Source: Streptomyces sp. NBC_00461 (GTDB lineage: Bacteria > Actinomycetota > Actinomycetes > Streptomycetales > Streptomycetaceae). Taken from it: a DNA stretch of 64,000 nt. A program made the position numbers and the translations under genes. Where the stretch lies: positions 5,861,001 through 5,925,000 of the forward strand of contig NZ_CP107902.1 of assembly GCF_036013935.1 (NCBI RefSeq), given 5' to 3'. This document shows, one piece after another, positions 52,547-61,537 of this stretch. Within the stretch, counting starts at the first letter, position 1. Every line of letters starts with the position of its first letter. The notes beneath the pieces were generated by a model. It made no database searches. It was not told the origin of the DNA and worked only from the letters and a program-made list of their open reading frames with translations.

Positions 52547-54706
52547 TCAGAGGTCGGACGGGAGCTTGTCTCCGCTCTGTGCGTCGTAGGCGATCCCGGT
52601 CGGGGACAGCCGGACGGTCAGGGAGACGGCTCGGGAGCCTTCCTTCCAGGTGCGACCGCCGACCGCGACGTGAACCGTCACGTCCGCGAGGGGATCCGTC
52701 ACCGGCAACTTGATCTCAGGGTCCTTGGGGAACCATCCGTTTTCCCGGACGCTGCTGGCGGTCTTGCCGGCCCCGTCGATCCGCAGGTACCTGGCGTTCT
52801 TATCGAAGTACGAGCGCAGTTCGATGATCACAATGTCCCTGTCCGTGGTCCACTGCGCCACGACGTCGGCCTTGACGCCGTCGAGAGTGAGCGCCGCGCC
52901 CGACCGGCCCTTGTAGGCGGCGGCTTTCTGCTGGCGCTCGTGGGTGTGGTGTTCGTTCTGGGCATTGGTCCACACGCAGGCAGCCGCGATGGAGAGGGTG
53001 GCGATCGCGGCGACGTAGGGCCAGGTGCGCCGGCGTGCCCGTGCGGGTTGTTCGTCGGCCAGTGCTGGTGCGGGGGCGGGCGGTTGGGGAACGCTGTGCC
53101 AGGCCGGGGATGTGCTGTTGCCGTTCTTCTCGAACCATTCGCCGTCGTCGTTGCCCATGCGGGCGACGGTAGCGCGCAGTTGCATCGCCTGTCCGAGCTC
53201 CCCACGCAGATCCGCCACCTGCGCTCGGGTCTCCAACCAGGCAAGCGCCTGGGGGGAGTTGAGCCCGTGAGCGGCGATGTCCTCGCGCTCGTAAAGGGCG
53301 GCCAGCTGGGCGGCCTCGTCGAACCGGCCTTCCATCGCGGCCTGGAGGACGCTCTCGTGCCGGGCAAGGTCGAAGTGCTCCGGTCCGATGACGTTCGGCG
53401 GCAGCGTCTCCCAGTCCCAGGTGTCGTCGGCCGTCGTGAACGGCGCGTACAAATCCTCGCTCGGGTCGGCGTCGGTGTCCTCGCTCGGCGCCGTGACCGG
53501 GTCGGCCGGGGTGGTGATGTCCTGTTCGACGGCCAGGTTCTGCTGTGCCATGCGGCGCCGTGCCGAGGTGTCGGTTAGCGCGGCCTCCTCGTTACTGAGG
53601 ACGGTCTGGACGATGTCGACGTAGTCGGGGCCGACCTTCCACACGGCCTGTCCCGGATCGAGCGTGGGGATCCTTTCGACTGCCCAGGCGGGCAGGCCGA
53701 GCAGGGTGCCGACGATGGCGGCTTCCTCGGGGTTGAGGCGGCCGACGTGGGCGATCTCGCACAGCCGGGCCAGGTCCCGCGCCTTGCCCTCACCCAGGTC
53801 GGACAGTGTGTGCATCAGCACGTCCAGCGACAGCCCCGCCTTCCGGCTGTTCTTCAGCAGCCGCTGGATCAGCTCGGAGGTGGCCGGGGACAGCAGGATC
53901 TGCCACGCCTCCTCCAGCACCAGGTGCTTGTGCACGGCGGTCGACTGACGCAGCCACACGTGCTCTGCCCAGCAGCTGACTGCGGCCATCAGCGAGGGAA
54001 TCGCCGGCGAATTGCGGTCCAGGTGGGAGAAGTCGAAGGAGATGATCGGCAGGTCCGTCTCCGGCAGGCTCGCGCCCTGGCCGTCGAACAGGCCGCGAAG
54101 TGAGCCTTCGGTGTAGCGGGACAGGCCGATCGCGGCGCCCTCGCCCCACTCGGTCAGCTTGGCGGCCGGCCAGCGGCCGTCTTCTGGGCTGACCAGGGCA
54201 TCCACCAGGCCGTTGAGTGAGGTCGCCTTCGGGTGGTTCAAGGCGTGCTGTAGCGCGTGGGTGGCCTGGTGGGTGAGCGCTCCGGGCTCGACCGCCAGAA
54301 TCAGCGACCGGACCAGCTGTTCGCGCACTTCGGGCGGGAACAGGGTGCTGACCGGGTTGAGGGTGAAGGTGCCGGCTTCGATGACCCGGCCGTTCAGGGA
54401 GCGCACCAGCGCCGCCCACTCGCCGCTGTTGTCCTCGCCGAAGGAGTCGATGATGACGGCCTGGTGGCCGTTGTCGAGGATCTCGCGGCGGATCCGCGTC
54501 TTTGCCGTCGTGCTCTTGCCGGAGCCGAGACCGCCCAGGGCAAGCGAGTTGGTCGACGGCAGCAGCGCGGCCGATGTCTGGACGGGGGAGAGGTGGAAGG
54601 GCCGTCCATCCAGCAGAGAGCGACCGATCGCGATGCCGGGGAAGGCTGTGTTGGAGGCGACCAGCGGCGCGGTGATCGCGGCGTGGGTGGTGGGCAGGCG
54701 GATCAC
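52547..54706 (-). CDS. VirB4-like transfer ATPase with C-terminal membrane-anchored domain
   Basis: 719 residues. Residues 1 to about 390 are a VirB4/TraC-type ATPase: Walker A GGLGSGKST (58-66), IDSFGEDNSG, Walker B HLVLEEAW (261-268) and the RLLKNSRKAGLSLDVLMH block. A helical TPR-like stretch (about 440-515) follows. After a Pro/Ala linker a single transmembrane helix (562-580) leads to a 140-residue C-terminal domain. VirB4 proteins normally lack this tail. The N-terminal VirB4 domain seems to be encoded separately by the next gene upstream (4-base overlap). Energises the mating channel, presumably. Confidence 0.82.
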   Translation of the reverse strand: MIRLPTTHAAITAPLVASNTAFPGIAIGRSLLDGRPFHLSPVQTSAALLPSTNSLALGGLGSGKSTTAKTRIRREILDNGHQAVIIDSFGEDNSGEWAALVRSLNGRVIEAGTFTLNPVSTLFPPEVREQLVRSLILAVEPGALTHQATHALQHALNHPKATSLNGLVDALVSPEDGRWPAAKLTEWGEGAAIGLSRYTEGSLRGLFDGQGASLPETDLPIISFDFSHLDRNSPAIPSLMAAVSCWAEHVWLRQSTAVHKHLVLEEAWQILLSPATSELIQRLLKNSRKAGLSLDVLMHTLSDLGEGKARDLARLCEIAHVGRLNPEEAAIVGTLLGLPAWAVERIPTLDPGQAVWKVGPDYVDIVQTVLSNEEAALTDTSARRRMAQQNLAVEQDITTPADPVTAPSEDTDADPSEDLYAPFTTADDTWDWETLPPNVIGPEHFDLARHESVLQAAMEGRFDEAAQLAALYEREDIAAHGLNSPQALAWLETRAQVADLRGELGQAMQLRATVARMGNDDGEWFEKNGNSTSPAWHSVPQPPAPAPALADEQPARARRRTWPYVAAIATLSIAAACVWTNAQNEHHTHERQQKAAAYKGRSGAALTLDGVKADVVAQWTTDRDIVIIELRSYFDKNARYLRIDGAGKTASSVRENGWFPKDPEIKLPVTDPLADVTVHVAVGGRTWKEGSRAVSLTVRLSPTGIAYDAQSGDKLPSDL

Positions 54707-55776
54707 AGGATGGCCCCTTTCCTGGTGGAGGCTCCGTGCGGGGTGGTCATCACGTGCGCGCGGTGCTGCTGGCCGGCGAGCCAGTCGAGCCGGATGCGGT
54801 GCCGGTCGGCCGCAAGGCAGGCCTGCCAGCGGGCCTCGGTGACGCTCTCGGGGCTGTCACCCCACACGGTGAGGTAGGCGTCCAGGTCCACGAGGGTGGC
54901 GCCTTGGACGAGCGCGCCGTGTGTCGTCCCGCTGGCGATGTCGTGCGCATCCTGCTTCACCTTGTCGGCGGTGAAGGCCTCGGAGGCGGCGCGCTGCCAC
55001 TTGGCGGACCGGCGGGACAGGCCCACCGGCAGCGGCCGGTACAGGACGGAAAGGGACCGGTCCGTGCCCGGACCGAGCAGCAGGTTCGGCATGAGGTCGC
55101 CGTCCGTCTCCTCCGGCCAGGCCGTGATCCGGGCGGTCGCCGCGTAACGGCCGTCGTCCAGAGCGGCCCAGCCGGGGCCGGGTTCGGTCACGGCGGGCAG
55201 CCGCTCGGGGGTGACGGGGTTCAGCACCCCGAGGTTGGCGAACTCGCCATGCAGGCTGTCGAGGACCCTGGTGGGGTGGGCGATCAGTCCCTTGGGGAGG
55301 TGGACGGTGATGGTCTGGGTGTGGTCGGTGTAGTCGCGGGCGGTGGTGTGGTGGGTGACGTGGACCTGGATGCCCGCGGTGCGGGCCTGCCCGCTGGCGA
55401 AGACCAGGGCGCGGGCAAACGCGTCATGGAAGCCTGCCCGGCGCTGGGGGTCCTGCATAGTGCCGTGGTCCGGGTAGAGCGCCCACGTCGTGGTCGTGCC
55501 CGGGTGGGCGGCGATCGTGTCCGGGGCACCGCGTTCGCGCAGGTGCCGGTAGCCGACTGCCGCCCAGCGGGCGAGCGAGCGCGGCCCCGGCGCGAGGTTC
55601 AGCACGGCGGCCGTGGCGCCCACGGCGCCGAACGTCCACACCGGCGGCGGGGTGAGCATCGCCGACATCAGCGCGGCACTCCCGAGCCCGGCGTTCACCT
55701 TGGTCAGCAGGGTTTCGGTGCGGCTGAGTCCGCGCTGCAGGGCGGGGATGCGGTAGCCGGGGGTCAGGGAGTACAC
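54703..55776 (-). CDS. SCO6880-like / VirB3-VirB4 N-terminal-like protein
   Basis: 357 residues. After a short N-terminus come one or two hydrophobic segments (LGSAALMSAMLTPPPVWTFGAVGATAAVLNL, about 31-62), as in VirB3/PrgI-type proteins. The soluble part (GFHDAFARALVFASGQARTA, SLHGEFANLGVLNPVTPERL, ALDDGRYAATARITAWPEE) resembles the SCO6880 family and the N-terminal VirB4 domain. Overlaps the ATPase gene by 4 bases; together the two look like a VirB4 protein split in two. ATG start. Confidence 0.75.
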   Translation of the reverse strand: MYSLTPGYRIPALQRGLSRTETLLTKVNAGLGSAALMSAMLTPPPVWTFGAVGATAAVLNLAPGPRSLARWAAVGYRHLRERGAPDTIAAHPGTTTTWALYPDHGTMQDPQRRAGFHDAFARALVFASGQARTAGIQVHVTHHTTARDYTDHTQTITVHLPKGLIAHPTRVLDSLHGEFANLGVLNPVTPERLPAVTEPGPGWAALDDGRYAATARITAWPEETDGDLMPNLLLGPGTDRSLSVLYRPLPVGLSRRSAKWQRAASEAFTADKVKQDAHDIASGTTHGALVQGATLVDLDAYLTVWGDSPESVTEARWQACLAADRHRIRLDWLAGQQHRAHVMTTPHGASTRKGAIL

Positions 55777-55881
55777 GGGAGCAACCTCCTGAAGTCTGTG
55801 GGTGAGCGGGCCTGGCCCCGGCGCGCTCCCCTGCCGCCGGGCGGCGGAGAGCGGTGAGCGCGCCGGGGCCAGGAACCGGCT

Positions 55882-57147
55882 CTACGGGGTGGGCGGCTGG
55901 CCCGGGGTCGGACGTGGATTCGCCGCCGGGCCTTGGGGGCGCGGTGGCGGGGTGGGGGGATTGGCCGGCTGGCCTGCGGGGGTCGCGGCCTGCGGCCGGG
56001 TGGTGCGGTACTGCTGCCTCACGTCCCGCAGCTGCTGGCGACGGGTGGCGCTTTCGCTCGCGTCCCGCCGCTCCTTCGCGACCGCTGACGTGGTGGTCAG
56101 CCGACCGGCCCGCTCGGGCTTGTTGATGCCGTAGGCGGCGAACAGGACACCGCGGTCCTGGGAGGCTGCGCGGCCCGGGGTGTTCACCGTGCGGGGACCG
56201 CGCGGGGCGTTCTCTTTCTCGTAGAAGTCCGGGGCACCTGCCCGCACCACGGCATGGGCCAACGGGCTGGGGGTCCGGCGCTCCACCCAGGCCCGTGCGC
56301 CGCGGGCCACCTTGGGGCCGAAGTACGGCACACCGTGGAAGATCATCCGCAGCATCAGGGCATCCGCGGCGACCAGCAGAACGGAGTCCACAACGAGCGA
56401 ACCCTTCGTGATCTCCACGAACGGCGAGATGAGTAGCAGCGCGAACGGGGCCAACATCAGCCCCAACAGCCGCTGAGCCCAGGTCTTGACCGCGGTCATG
56501 TCGCCCCCGCGGGCCAGCGATGCCAGCACCAGCGGAGCCATGCACACGAACGCCAGGATGCCGAGCTGGCGAGTCATGAAGACCAGCGCGGCAAACGCGA
56601 GGGCGACAGCCAGGGCACTGAAGATGACCAGGATGGCAAGCGGGTTACCCGAGTCCGCTCCGTGCTGCATGTCGTCGCTGATCGCGCCGAACAGCGTGGA
56701 CTCGTTGCTACTGAACGCGGCCGTGAACGCGCCGCTCACGGCCTTGTTCAACAGCATGACGGCCCCGGGGACCGAAGCCATGCCGGCGACGGCCACCAGG
56801 GTCCATCCGGTCGATGCGCCCATCTGCCGAAGTCGGGGTGCGCCCTGCCAGGCGGTCAGGGCGCACACGACGACGACACAGACGAAGATGGCGACCGCGA
56901 GGTGCTGACCGAGCCACAGGAACGGCTCGTACAGCCCGCTGTCCGACTTCGCCGGCGCCCACGAATGTTCCGGCGCAATAAGCCCCTTGATCTTCGCAAT
57001 GAGGCTGTCGGCAAGGGCGCGAACGTGGTCGGAGGCGCCACCGGTGGCACTGCCGGTGCCGGGGGGACTGTTCGAGTCCGGGCCCCTTGTGCAGTAGTCG
57101 TAGCCCGGAGTGCCCTTCAGTGCGTCACACGGGTCCTTGTCTGCCAT
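55882..57147 (-). CDS. VirB6/TrbL-like polytopic membrane protein
   Basis: 421 residues. A short N-terminus with four Cys-like polar residues (KDPCDALKGTPGYDYC) and an amphipathic region lead to about six transmembrane helices between residues 75 and 290 (LAVAIFVCVVVVCALTAW, TLVAVAGMASVPGAVMLL, LAILVIFSALAVALAFAAL and LVLASLARGGDM onward). The C-terminal 120 residues are basic then Pro-rich (NPPTPPPRPQGPAANPRPTP). This is the VirB6/TrbL pattern of type IV secretion inner-membrane channels. Six bases separate it from the VirB2-like gene upstream. Confidence 0.78.
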   Translation of the reverse strand: MADKDPCDALKGTPGYDYCTRGPDSNSPPGTGSATGGASDHVRALADSLIAKIKGLIAPEHSWAPAKSDSGLYEPFLWLGQHLAVAIFVCVVVVCALTAWQGAPRLRQMGASTGWTLVAVAGMASVPGAVMLLNKAVSGAFTAAFSSNESTLFGAISDDMQHGADSGNPLAILVIFSALAVALAFAALVFMTRQLGILAFVCMAPLVLASLARGGDMTAVKTWAQRLLGLMLAPFALLLISPFVEITKGSLVVDSVLLVAADALMLRMIFHGVPYFGPKVARGARAWVERRTPSPLAHAVVRAGAPDFYEKENAPRGPRTVNTPGRAASQDRGVLFAAYGINKPERAGRLTTTSAVAKERRDASESATRRQQLRDVRQQYRTTRPQAATPAGQPANPPTPPPRPQGPAANPRPTPGQPPTP

Positions 57148-57153
57148 GCGGCA

Positions 57154-57429
57154 TCAGCCCTTGGCCTGGGTGACGGTGGAGAACAGGGTGTCCCCGTACA
57201 GGGCGAGCACGACGGCGACGAACAGCGTGCCGATCGCCGTGCTGCCCTTGCGCAGGGCGCCCTTGGGGTCACCGGACAGTTGCAGCAACATACGCAGGGC
57301 GATGACCGCGATGACGGCGGCGATGCCTTTGGTGACCAGGCCGCCGCCGGTCAGGCCGATGGTGTCGAAGAAGTCCTTGAACCCAACGGACATGTCGGTC
57401 GGCTTGGCGAGCACGGTGAACTTGGACAT
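57154..57429 (-). CDS. VirB2-like small membrane protein
   Basis: 91 residues with two hydrophobic helices (GLVTKGIAAVIAVIALRMLL and GTLFVAVVLALYG) joined by a basic loop SGDPKGALRKG. There is no clear cleaved signal. Size and topology resemble VirB2/TrbC-type pilin-like proteins or small VirB3-like proteins of mating systems. Three bases from the VirB1-like gene upstream and 6 from the VirB6-like gene downstream. Confidence 0.65.
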   Translation of the reverse strand: MSKFTVLAKPTDMSVGFKDFFDTIGLTGGGLVTKGIAAVIAVIALRMLLQLSGDPKGALRKGSTAIGTLFVAVVLALYGDTLFSTVTQAKG

Positions 57430-57432
57430 GGA

Positions 57433-58425
57433 TCAGATCTCCTTGTTGCCGTGGGAGGTGGGACGGGCGACAGCGATCAGGTCAGTCATGACGTCCATGG
57501 GGTCGTAGCGGACCTGGGTGCCGGGGCGGGGGGCGTCGAGAATCCAGCCGCCGCCGATGTAGAGGCCGACGTGGTGAATGCTCGTGAGGCTGGAGCCGTA
57601 GAAGACGAGATCCCCGGGGCGCACGTCCCCGGGCTTGACCGGCTCCGAGGCCGCGTACTGCTCGGCAGCCGTGCGGGGCAGGGAAATACCCGCCTTCGCG
57701 TAGGCGTAGAGCGTGAGCCCGGAGCAGTCGAACCCGGAAATGTCTGTTCCGGAACGACCCTTGGGTGAGCAGCAGGTTCCCGTGCTGGGCCCGCTGGCGC
57801 TTCCGCCGCCCCACGAATACGGCTGGCCGATCATTGCTTTTGCCGCGCTGATCGCGGCTTCGGCCTGCGTGGTGGTGGCGGGTTTCCCGCCGGACGGCTG
57901 GTCGGCGAGCGCTTGGATGGATTTGACGTAGTTCTGTGTCTCCTTGTACGGGGGAACGCCCCCGTATTTGCGGACGGCGCCGCTTCCGGCGTTGTAGGCG
58001 GCCAGCATGTTGCCCTGCGCGTTGCCGGGAACGTCCTTGACGTCCTTGGCTATGCCGCACAGGTATGCGGCTGCCGAGGGAATCGCGTCTGCCGGATCCC
58101 ACACATCGCGCTTTCCGTCGCCGTTGCCGTCGATTCCATGGGTCTCCCAGGTCGACGGCATGAACTGTGCGATGCCTTCCGCGCCGACCTGGGACTGTGC
58201 TTTCGGATTGAAGCCGGATTCCTGCGTCAAAAGCGCGGCGAGCAGGTTCGGGGTGACGGTCGAGCAGCTGTTTCCCGCGTTCTCGATCAGGGATTTGTAC
58301 TGGCGGGGGACGGTCAGACTGAGCGCCGTGGACACGGGGTCGTCGCCGGCGCCCTGCACGAGCGCGGACACCAGGACTGCCGCGGTCGCTCCCACACCGA
58401 CTGTGACGGCTGTAGAGGCTCGCAA
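57433..58425 (-). CDS. Bifunctional lytic transglycosylase-NlpC/P60 endopeptidase (VirB1-like)
   Basis: 330 residues. An N-terminal hydrophobic segment (AVTVGVGATAAVLVSALV) acts as a signal or anchor. An SLT transglycosylase domain spans about 42-170 (LLAALLTQESGFNPKAQS with catalytic Glu69, then GIAQFMPSTWETHG, MLAAYNAGSGAV). An NlpC/P60 domain spans about 195-325 with Cys234 in SGFDCSGLTLYAYAKAG and His284-285 in SIHHVGLYIGGGWI. It should open peptidoglycan for the mating channel. The TTG start at 58425 has a GGAGG site 7 bases upstream. Head of the transfer cluster that ends with the VirB4-like ATPase. Confidence 0.92.
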   Translation of the reverse strand: MRASTAVTVGVGATAAVLVSALVQGAGDDPVSTALSLTVPRQYKSLIENAGNSCSTVTPNLLAALLTQESGFNPKAQSQVGAEGIAQFMPSTWETHGIDGNGDGKRDVWDPADAIPSAAAYLCGIAKDVKDVPGNAQGNMLAAYNAGSGAVRKYGGVPPYKETQNYVKSIQALADQPSGGKPATTTQAEAAISAAKAMIGQPYSWGGGSASGPSTGTCCSPKGRSGTDISGFDCSGLTLYAYAKAGISLPRTAAEQYAASEPVKPGDVRPGDLVFYGSSLTSIHHVGLYIGGGWILDAPRPGTQVRYDPMDVMTDLIAVARPTSHGNKEI

Positions 58426-58616
58426 CGGGCCTCCTCCCTCCTCTCAGGGGCAATCGATCATTTCTGCTTGTCAGGACCGCCACCCGGGTCCGCCAGGAGT
58501 CCGCCAGTAGTCCGCCGTACACCCGCCGTGAGGGCGGACGCACGGCGGGCAAGCAGCCCGCCACGGCGGTGCCGTGGCGGGTGCCTGGCGGATGGTCCGG
58601 CGGGCCCGGATGACGG

Positions 58617-60293
58617 TCAGGTACCGGACATAGCGGCTGCCGTGAGATCGGTCAGCCAGTAGCCGCGCGCGCCCTTGTCGTCCTTGCCCGGCGCGACTCC
58701 GAGCAGCTTCGACAACTGCTTTCCGCGCTCACCAGGGCGGGTGTCAGTGATGCCGAGCGCGGGTGCCAGATCGGAGGTGAGCATGAACTCGGCATCGTTC
58801 TTCCTCAGCAGGTCGATGGCCTGCTTCAGCGGAGAATCCGGGATCGCCGCTTCACGCCGGGCATGAACTTCGTCGACCACACCCCAGATGAACTCATCCG
58901 AGAAATTGAAGCCCCGGAGCAGCGTTGACGAGCCGTTCGCGAACAGCACGCCCTGCCCCTTGACGTCCGGGTCAAGGAGCGCCGGGTGAATCGGGGCGAC
59001 CGTATCGAAGTACGAGTCCCCGAGGGCGACTTTCGCACTGCCCTCCGACGCCACGTACAGGCACATCCGGTACAGGAACTGATCCCGCACCTTCACCGGA
59101 ATCGCATCCCTGGCTGGACGCTGCGTCAGCATCACCGTGGAAATCCCCGATTCCAGGGATTTCGCAACCAGGGAGCGAGACTTGTCCTCTACCCGGCGAA
59201 CCTGTTCCTTCGATTCTTTCGTGCCGTTGTCGGTGTAGAAGTCGGCAGCTTCGTCGATGATGAAGAACACCGGCTTGAACACCGGGGCGCGCTGCCGGTT
59301 GCGGATGGCCTCCTGCAACTGCGTGTACCGGTCGTCCACACGAACGAGCAGCTCATTGAGCATGCTCTCCAGAACGGCCGGGTCGTCCGACGCTTCGTAG
59401 CGCACCGCGAGCTTCTCGAACCTGGTCAGCCCGCACAGCTTGCCGTCGAGCAGGTACAGGTCGAAGTCGCCGTACGCGATCAGCAGGCACGTGATGAGCC
59501 CGTTGACCAGCGTCGTCTTGCCCATCTGGGTCATGCCACCGACCAACAAGGAGGCCTTGTCGAAGGTGGGCACCCCGGCGAGCCGGCCGGTCACCTCGTG
59601 TCCGAGGGGAACCCCCGCGAACGTCTGGATCTCCTGCCGGGTCGGCGCCGGGAACGGTCGACTGAACGGCGGCTCGTTGAGCACCAGAAGACGAACACGG
59701 CGCTCGGTCTTCCGGCTCGTCTCCAGCTTCAGGTGCAGGCGCGTGACGCCGAACATCGACGCGATCGGACCGAGCCGCTTCGCGACATCGTCGTGGGTAC
59801 GGCCCTCCGGCACCAGGAAGTCGTAGACGGTGCCGATACCGGGCAGCGTCTCGATCACGACGTCACCGGCACGAACGTGCTCACCCCTGCCGATGGCCCC
59901 AACCCGGCTGAGCACCATGGTCAGTTGCGAGTGACTCTCATCCCCACTCGGAGAAGCCACGGCAGGCGCTTGCGCCTGGTCCACGGGCTCACCCGGCGCC
60001 TGCGCCTGGACGGCCTCGACAGGGGATTCCTGTTGCAGGGCCGTCTGTTGGACCGCAGGGGAGGTTTCCGGTTGGCATGCCCACAGACGCGGGACGCCCC
60101 AACGGATCCTCCATGCCAGGTAACCGATGGCCACCAGCCCTCCGGCGGTAAGTAGCACCGTGGCCGGCCAGGACAAGCTCAACTTGTCCTTGATGGTGGC
60201 GAGGAAGCCGAAAGCGATGGCGAGGCCGCCGATGGCGCCTGCCATCTGCCCGTAGGTGTCCTCGCCCGGACCTTGCTGTTTCTTCCTGCCCAC
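58617..60293 (-). CDS. traB: TraB/FtsK-SpoIIIE type DNA translocase
   Basis: 558 residues from the GTG at 60293 (GGAGAGGG upstream); a GTG at 60323 is possible. Two N-terminal helices (about 16-33, 43-63) are followed by a Pro/Gln linker. The FtsK ATPase domain contains Walker A VGGMTQMGKTTL (about 252-262) and Walker B VFFIIDEAADF (342-352), then TVMLTQRPARDAIPVKVRDQ. The C-terminal winged-helix-like part (FMLTSDLAPALGI ... GYWLTDL) could bind DNA. This is the Streptomyces conjugation pump that moves double-stranded DNA. Its upstream region has TraB-recognition-like repeats. Confidence 0.93.
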   Translation of the reverse strand: MGRKKQQGPGEDTYGQMAGAIGGLAIAFGFLATIKDKLSLSWPATVLLTAGGLVAIGYLAWRIRWGVPRLWACQPETSPAVQQTALQQESPVEAVQAQAPGEPVDQAQAPAVASPSGDESHSQLTMVLSRVGAIGRGEHVRAGDVVIETLPGIGTVYDFLVPEGRTHDDVAKRLGPIASMFGVTRLHLKLETSRKTERRVRLLVLNEPPFSRPFPAPTRQEIQTFAGVPLGHEVTGRLAGVPTFDKASLLVGGMTQMGKTTLVNGLITCLLIAYGDFDLYLLDGKLCGLTRFEKLAVRYEASDDPAVLESMLNELLVRVDDRYTQLQEAIRNRQRAPVFKPVFFIIDEAADFYTDNGTKESKEQVRRVEDKSRSLVAKSLESGISTVMLTQRPARDAIPVKVRDQFLYRMCLYVASEGSAKVALGDSYFDTVAPIHPALLDPDVKGQGVLFANGSSTLLRGFNFSDEFIWGVVDEVHARREAAIPDSPLKQAIDLLRKNDAEFMLTSDLAPALGITDTRPGERGKQLSKLLGVAPGKDDKGARGYWLTDLTAAAMSGT

Positions 60294-60380
60294 ACCCTCT
60301 CCGTTCTGTGTGATCACGGGCACGCGGGCATGGCTCGCGCGCCGCTTGGGATGCGCGGGATTGGCTTTCTGTGATGCTCG

Positions 60381-60438
60381 CTAGGTCTGCGCGCCGGGTC
60401 TGCGAAGGTGCCGCTCGCCGGGGCTCACCGGGTCTGCT
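60381..60438. promoter_or_regulatory. Candidate clt: GACCCGG repeats upstream of traB
   Basis: CCGGGTCTGC occurs twice (60394-60403 and 60429-60438) with a partial third copy AGGTCTGC at 60383-60390. Read on the minus strand these are GCAGACCCGG, containing GACCCGG. That is seven bases of the GACCCGGA recognition word I recall for the pSVH1 TraB protein. Position 90-145 bp upstream of traB is where a clt transfer locus would be expected. Confidence 0.5.
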
Positions 60439-60473
60439 TCACTTGGGTTCGACTGCTTCCGGCAGTCGCAACG

Positions 60474-60506
60474 ACGGCCAGCCCACTAGTCCTGGGCTGG
60501 CCGTCA
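60474..60506. terminator. Terminator/hairpin before traB
   Basis: Perfect 13-bp stem GACGGCCAGCCCA / TGGGCTGGCCGTC with a 7-base loop (CTAGTCC), 23 bases after the stop of the Spd-like gene on the minus strand. It closes the distal transfer-gene operon, separating it from traB. Confidence 0.88.
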
Positions 60507-60528
60507 TTGGTGTGTGCCGGATGGCGGC

Positions 60529-61533
60529 TTACGGCTGTGCGTCCTCCGCGTCGATCAGCGCGGCGTAGGCCTTACGCACCCGCTCTTCCTTCGCGGAGAA
60601 GCCCGCCGCGCGGTACGCGGCCAGGGCCTTGCGGTAGGACAGCGGGGGGTTCTCCGAGTGGCGCAGCCACCGCAGCACGACCATGAGCTGTTCCTCGGTC
60701 AGCGGCTCGCCCGGCCGGGGCGTCTCGACGCCGACCACGGCCGCCACGTGGGCGAGCCCCGGCCAGTCGAGCGGGGTGTGTCCCTCGCCCTTGGCGGCGG
60801 CGATTTCCCCGATCGGGGACACGGGGCTGACCTGCGGGGACACAGGGGACACGCCCTCCTGTGTCCACTGCCCCAAGACCTGGGCCAGGTCCTCATCCGA
60901 GAACAGTGCCGGAACCCCCTCGGGGAGGTCCGCGGCCGGGTGCTCGGAGGCGAGCTCCGCCAGCTTCTCGGCTGCCGCGTGGCGCACCTTGTGCGCCCTG
61001 CCGCGGGCAGCGTGTTCCTCGCGCTCCAGGTGGGCGGCCGTCTTGTGCCGGTCGGCTTTGGCCCGGGTGACCGCGCGGCCGATCGCGACCTGATCCCTTG
61101 TCGCGCTGCGCACGGCGTCGATCTGCTGCTGTGCTGAGGGGGAGATGCGGGTGGTGTCCCGCTCCACGGCCATGATGAGCGTGGCCTTGGCGGCGGCCGG
61201 AACCACCGCACCGATCACGGCGACGATCGCCGTGGCGTAGAGCAGGCCGTGGGTGACCAGTACGCCGACCGAGGTGACCAGGAACAGCCAGCCGAGAGAG
61301 GCAGGCAGTTTGCCGGACGATCCCTGCCGACGGTGCGCGGTCTCCATGGCCAGCGCGTACAGCCACACCGCGTCGTAGATCCCGGCCACCGTGTAGGCGA
61401 GCGGTGCCGGGGCCTGGTGGGCGAGGATCTCCCCCACCGCGTACACGGTCCAGCCCAGCGACAGGCCGGTCAGACCGACCGGCAGACTCCAGTGCACCGC
61501 CCTGCGGGCGGCTTCCTTCCACTCCATGTCCAT
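60529..61533 (-). CDS. Membrane protein, SpdB-like spread protein
   Basis: 334 residues. Four hydrophobic helices fill residues 15-140 (SLPVGLTGLSLGWTVYAVGE, LAYTVAGIYDAVWLYALAME, LGWLFLVTSVGVLVTHGLLYATAIVAVIGAVVPAAAK). Then comes a charged coiled-coil-like region (AVTRAKADRHKTAAHLEREE), and the C-terminus (RPGEPLTEEQLMVVLRWLRH to RVRKAYAALID) is a winged-helix-like module. This resembles SpdB-type proteins thought to assist intra-mycelial spreading of conjugative elements. The ATG at 61533 gives the best membrane start; 5 bases separate it from the RRQRL gene. Confidence 0.7.
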   Translation of the reverse strand: MDMEWKEAARRAVHWSLPVGLTGLSLGWTVYAVGEILAHQAPAPLAYTVAGIYDAVWLYALAMETAHRRQGSSGKLPASLGWLFLVTSVGVLVTHGLLYATAIVAVIGAVVPAAAKATLIMAVERDTTRISPSAQQQIDAVRSATRDQVAIGRAVTRAKADRHKTAAHLEREEHAARGRAHKVRHAAAEKLAELASEHPAADLPEGVPALFSDEDLAQVLGQWTQEGVSPVSPQVSPVSPIGEIAAAKGEGHTPLDWPGLAHVAAVVGVETPRPGEPLTEEQLMVVLRWLRHSENPPLSYRKALAAYRAAGFSAKEERVRKAYAALIDAEDAQP

Positions 61534-61537
61534 GTGA

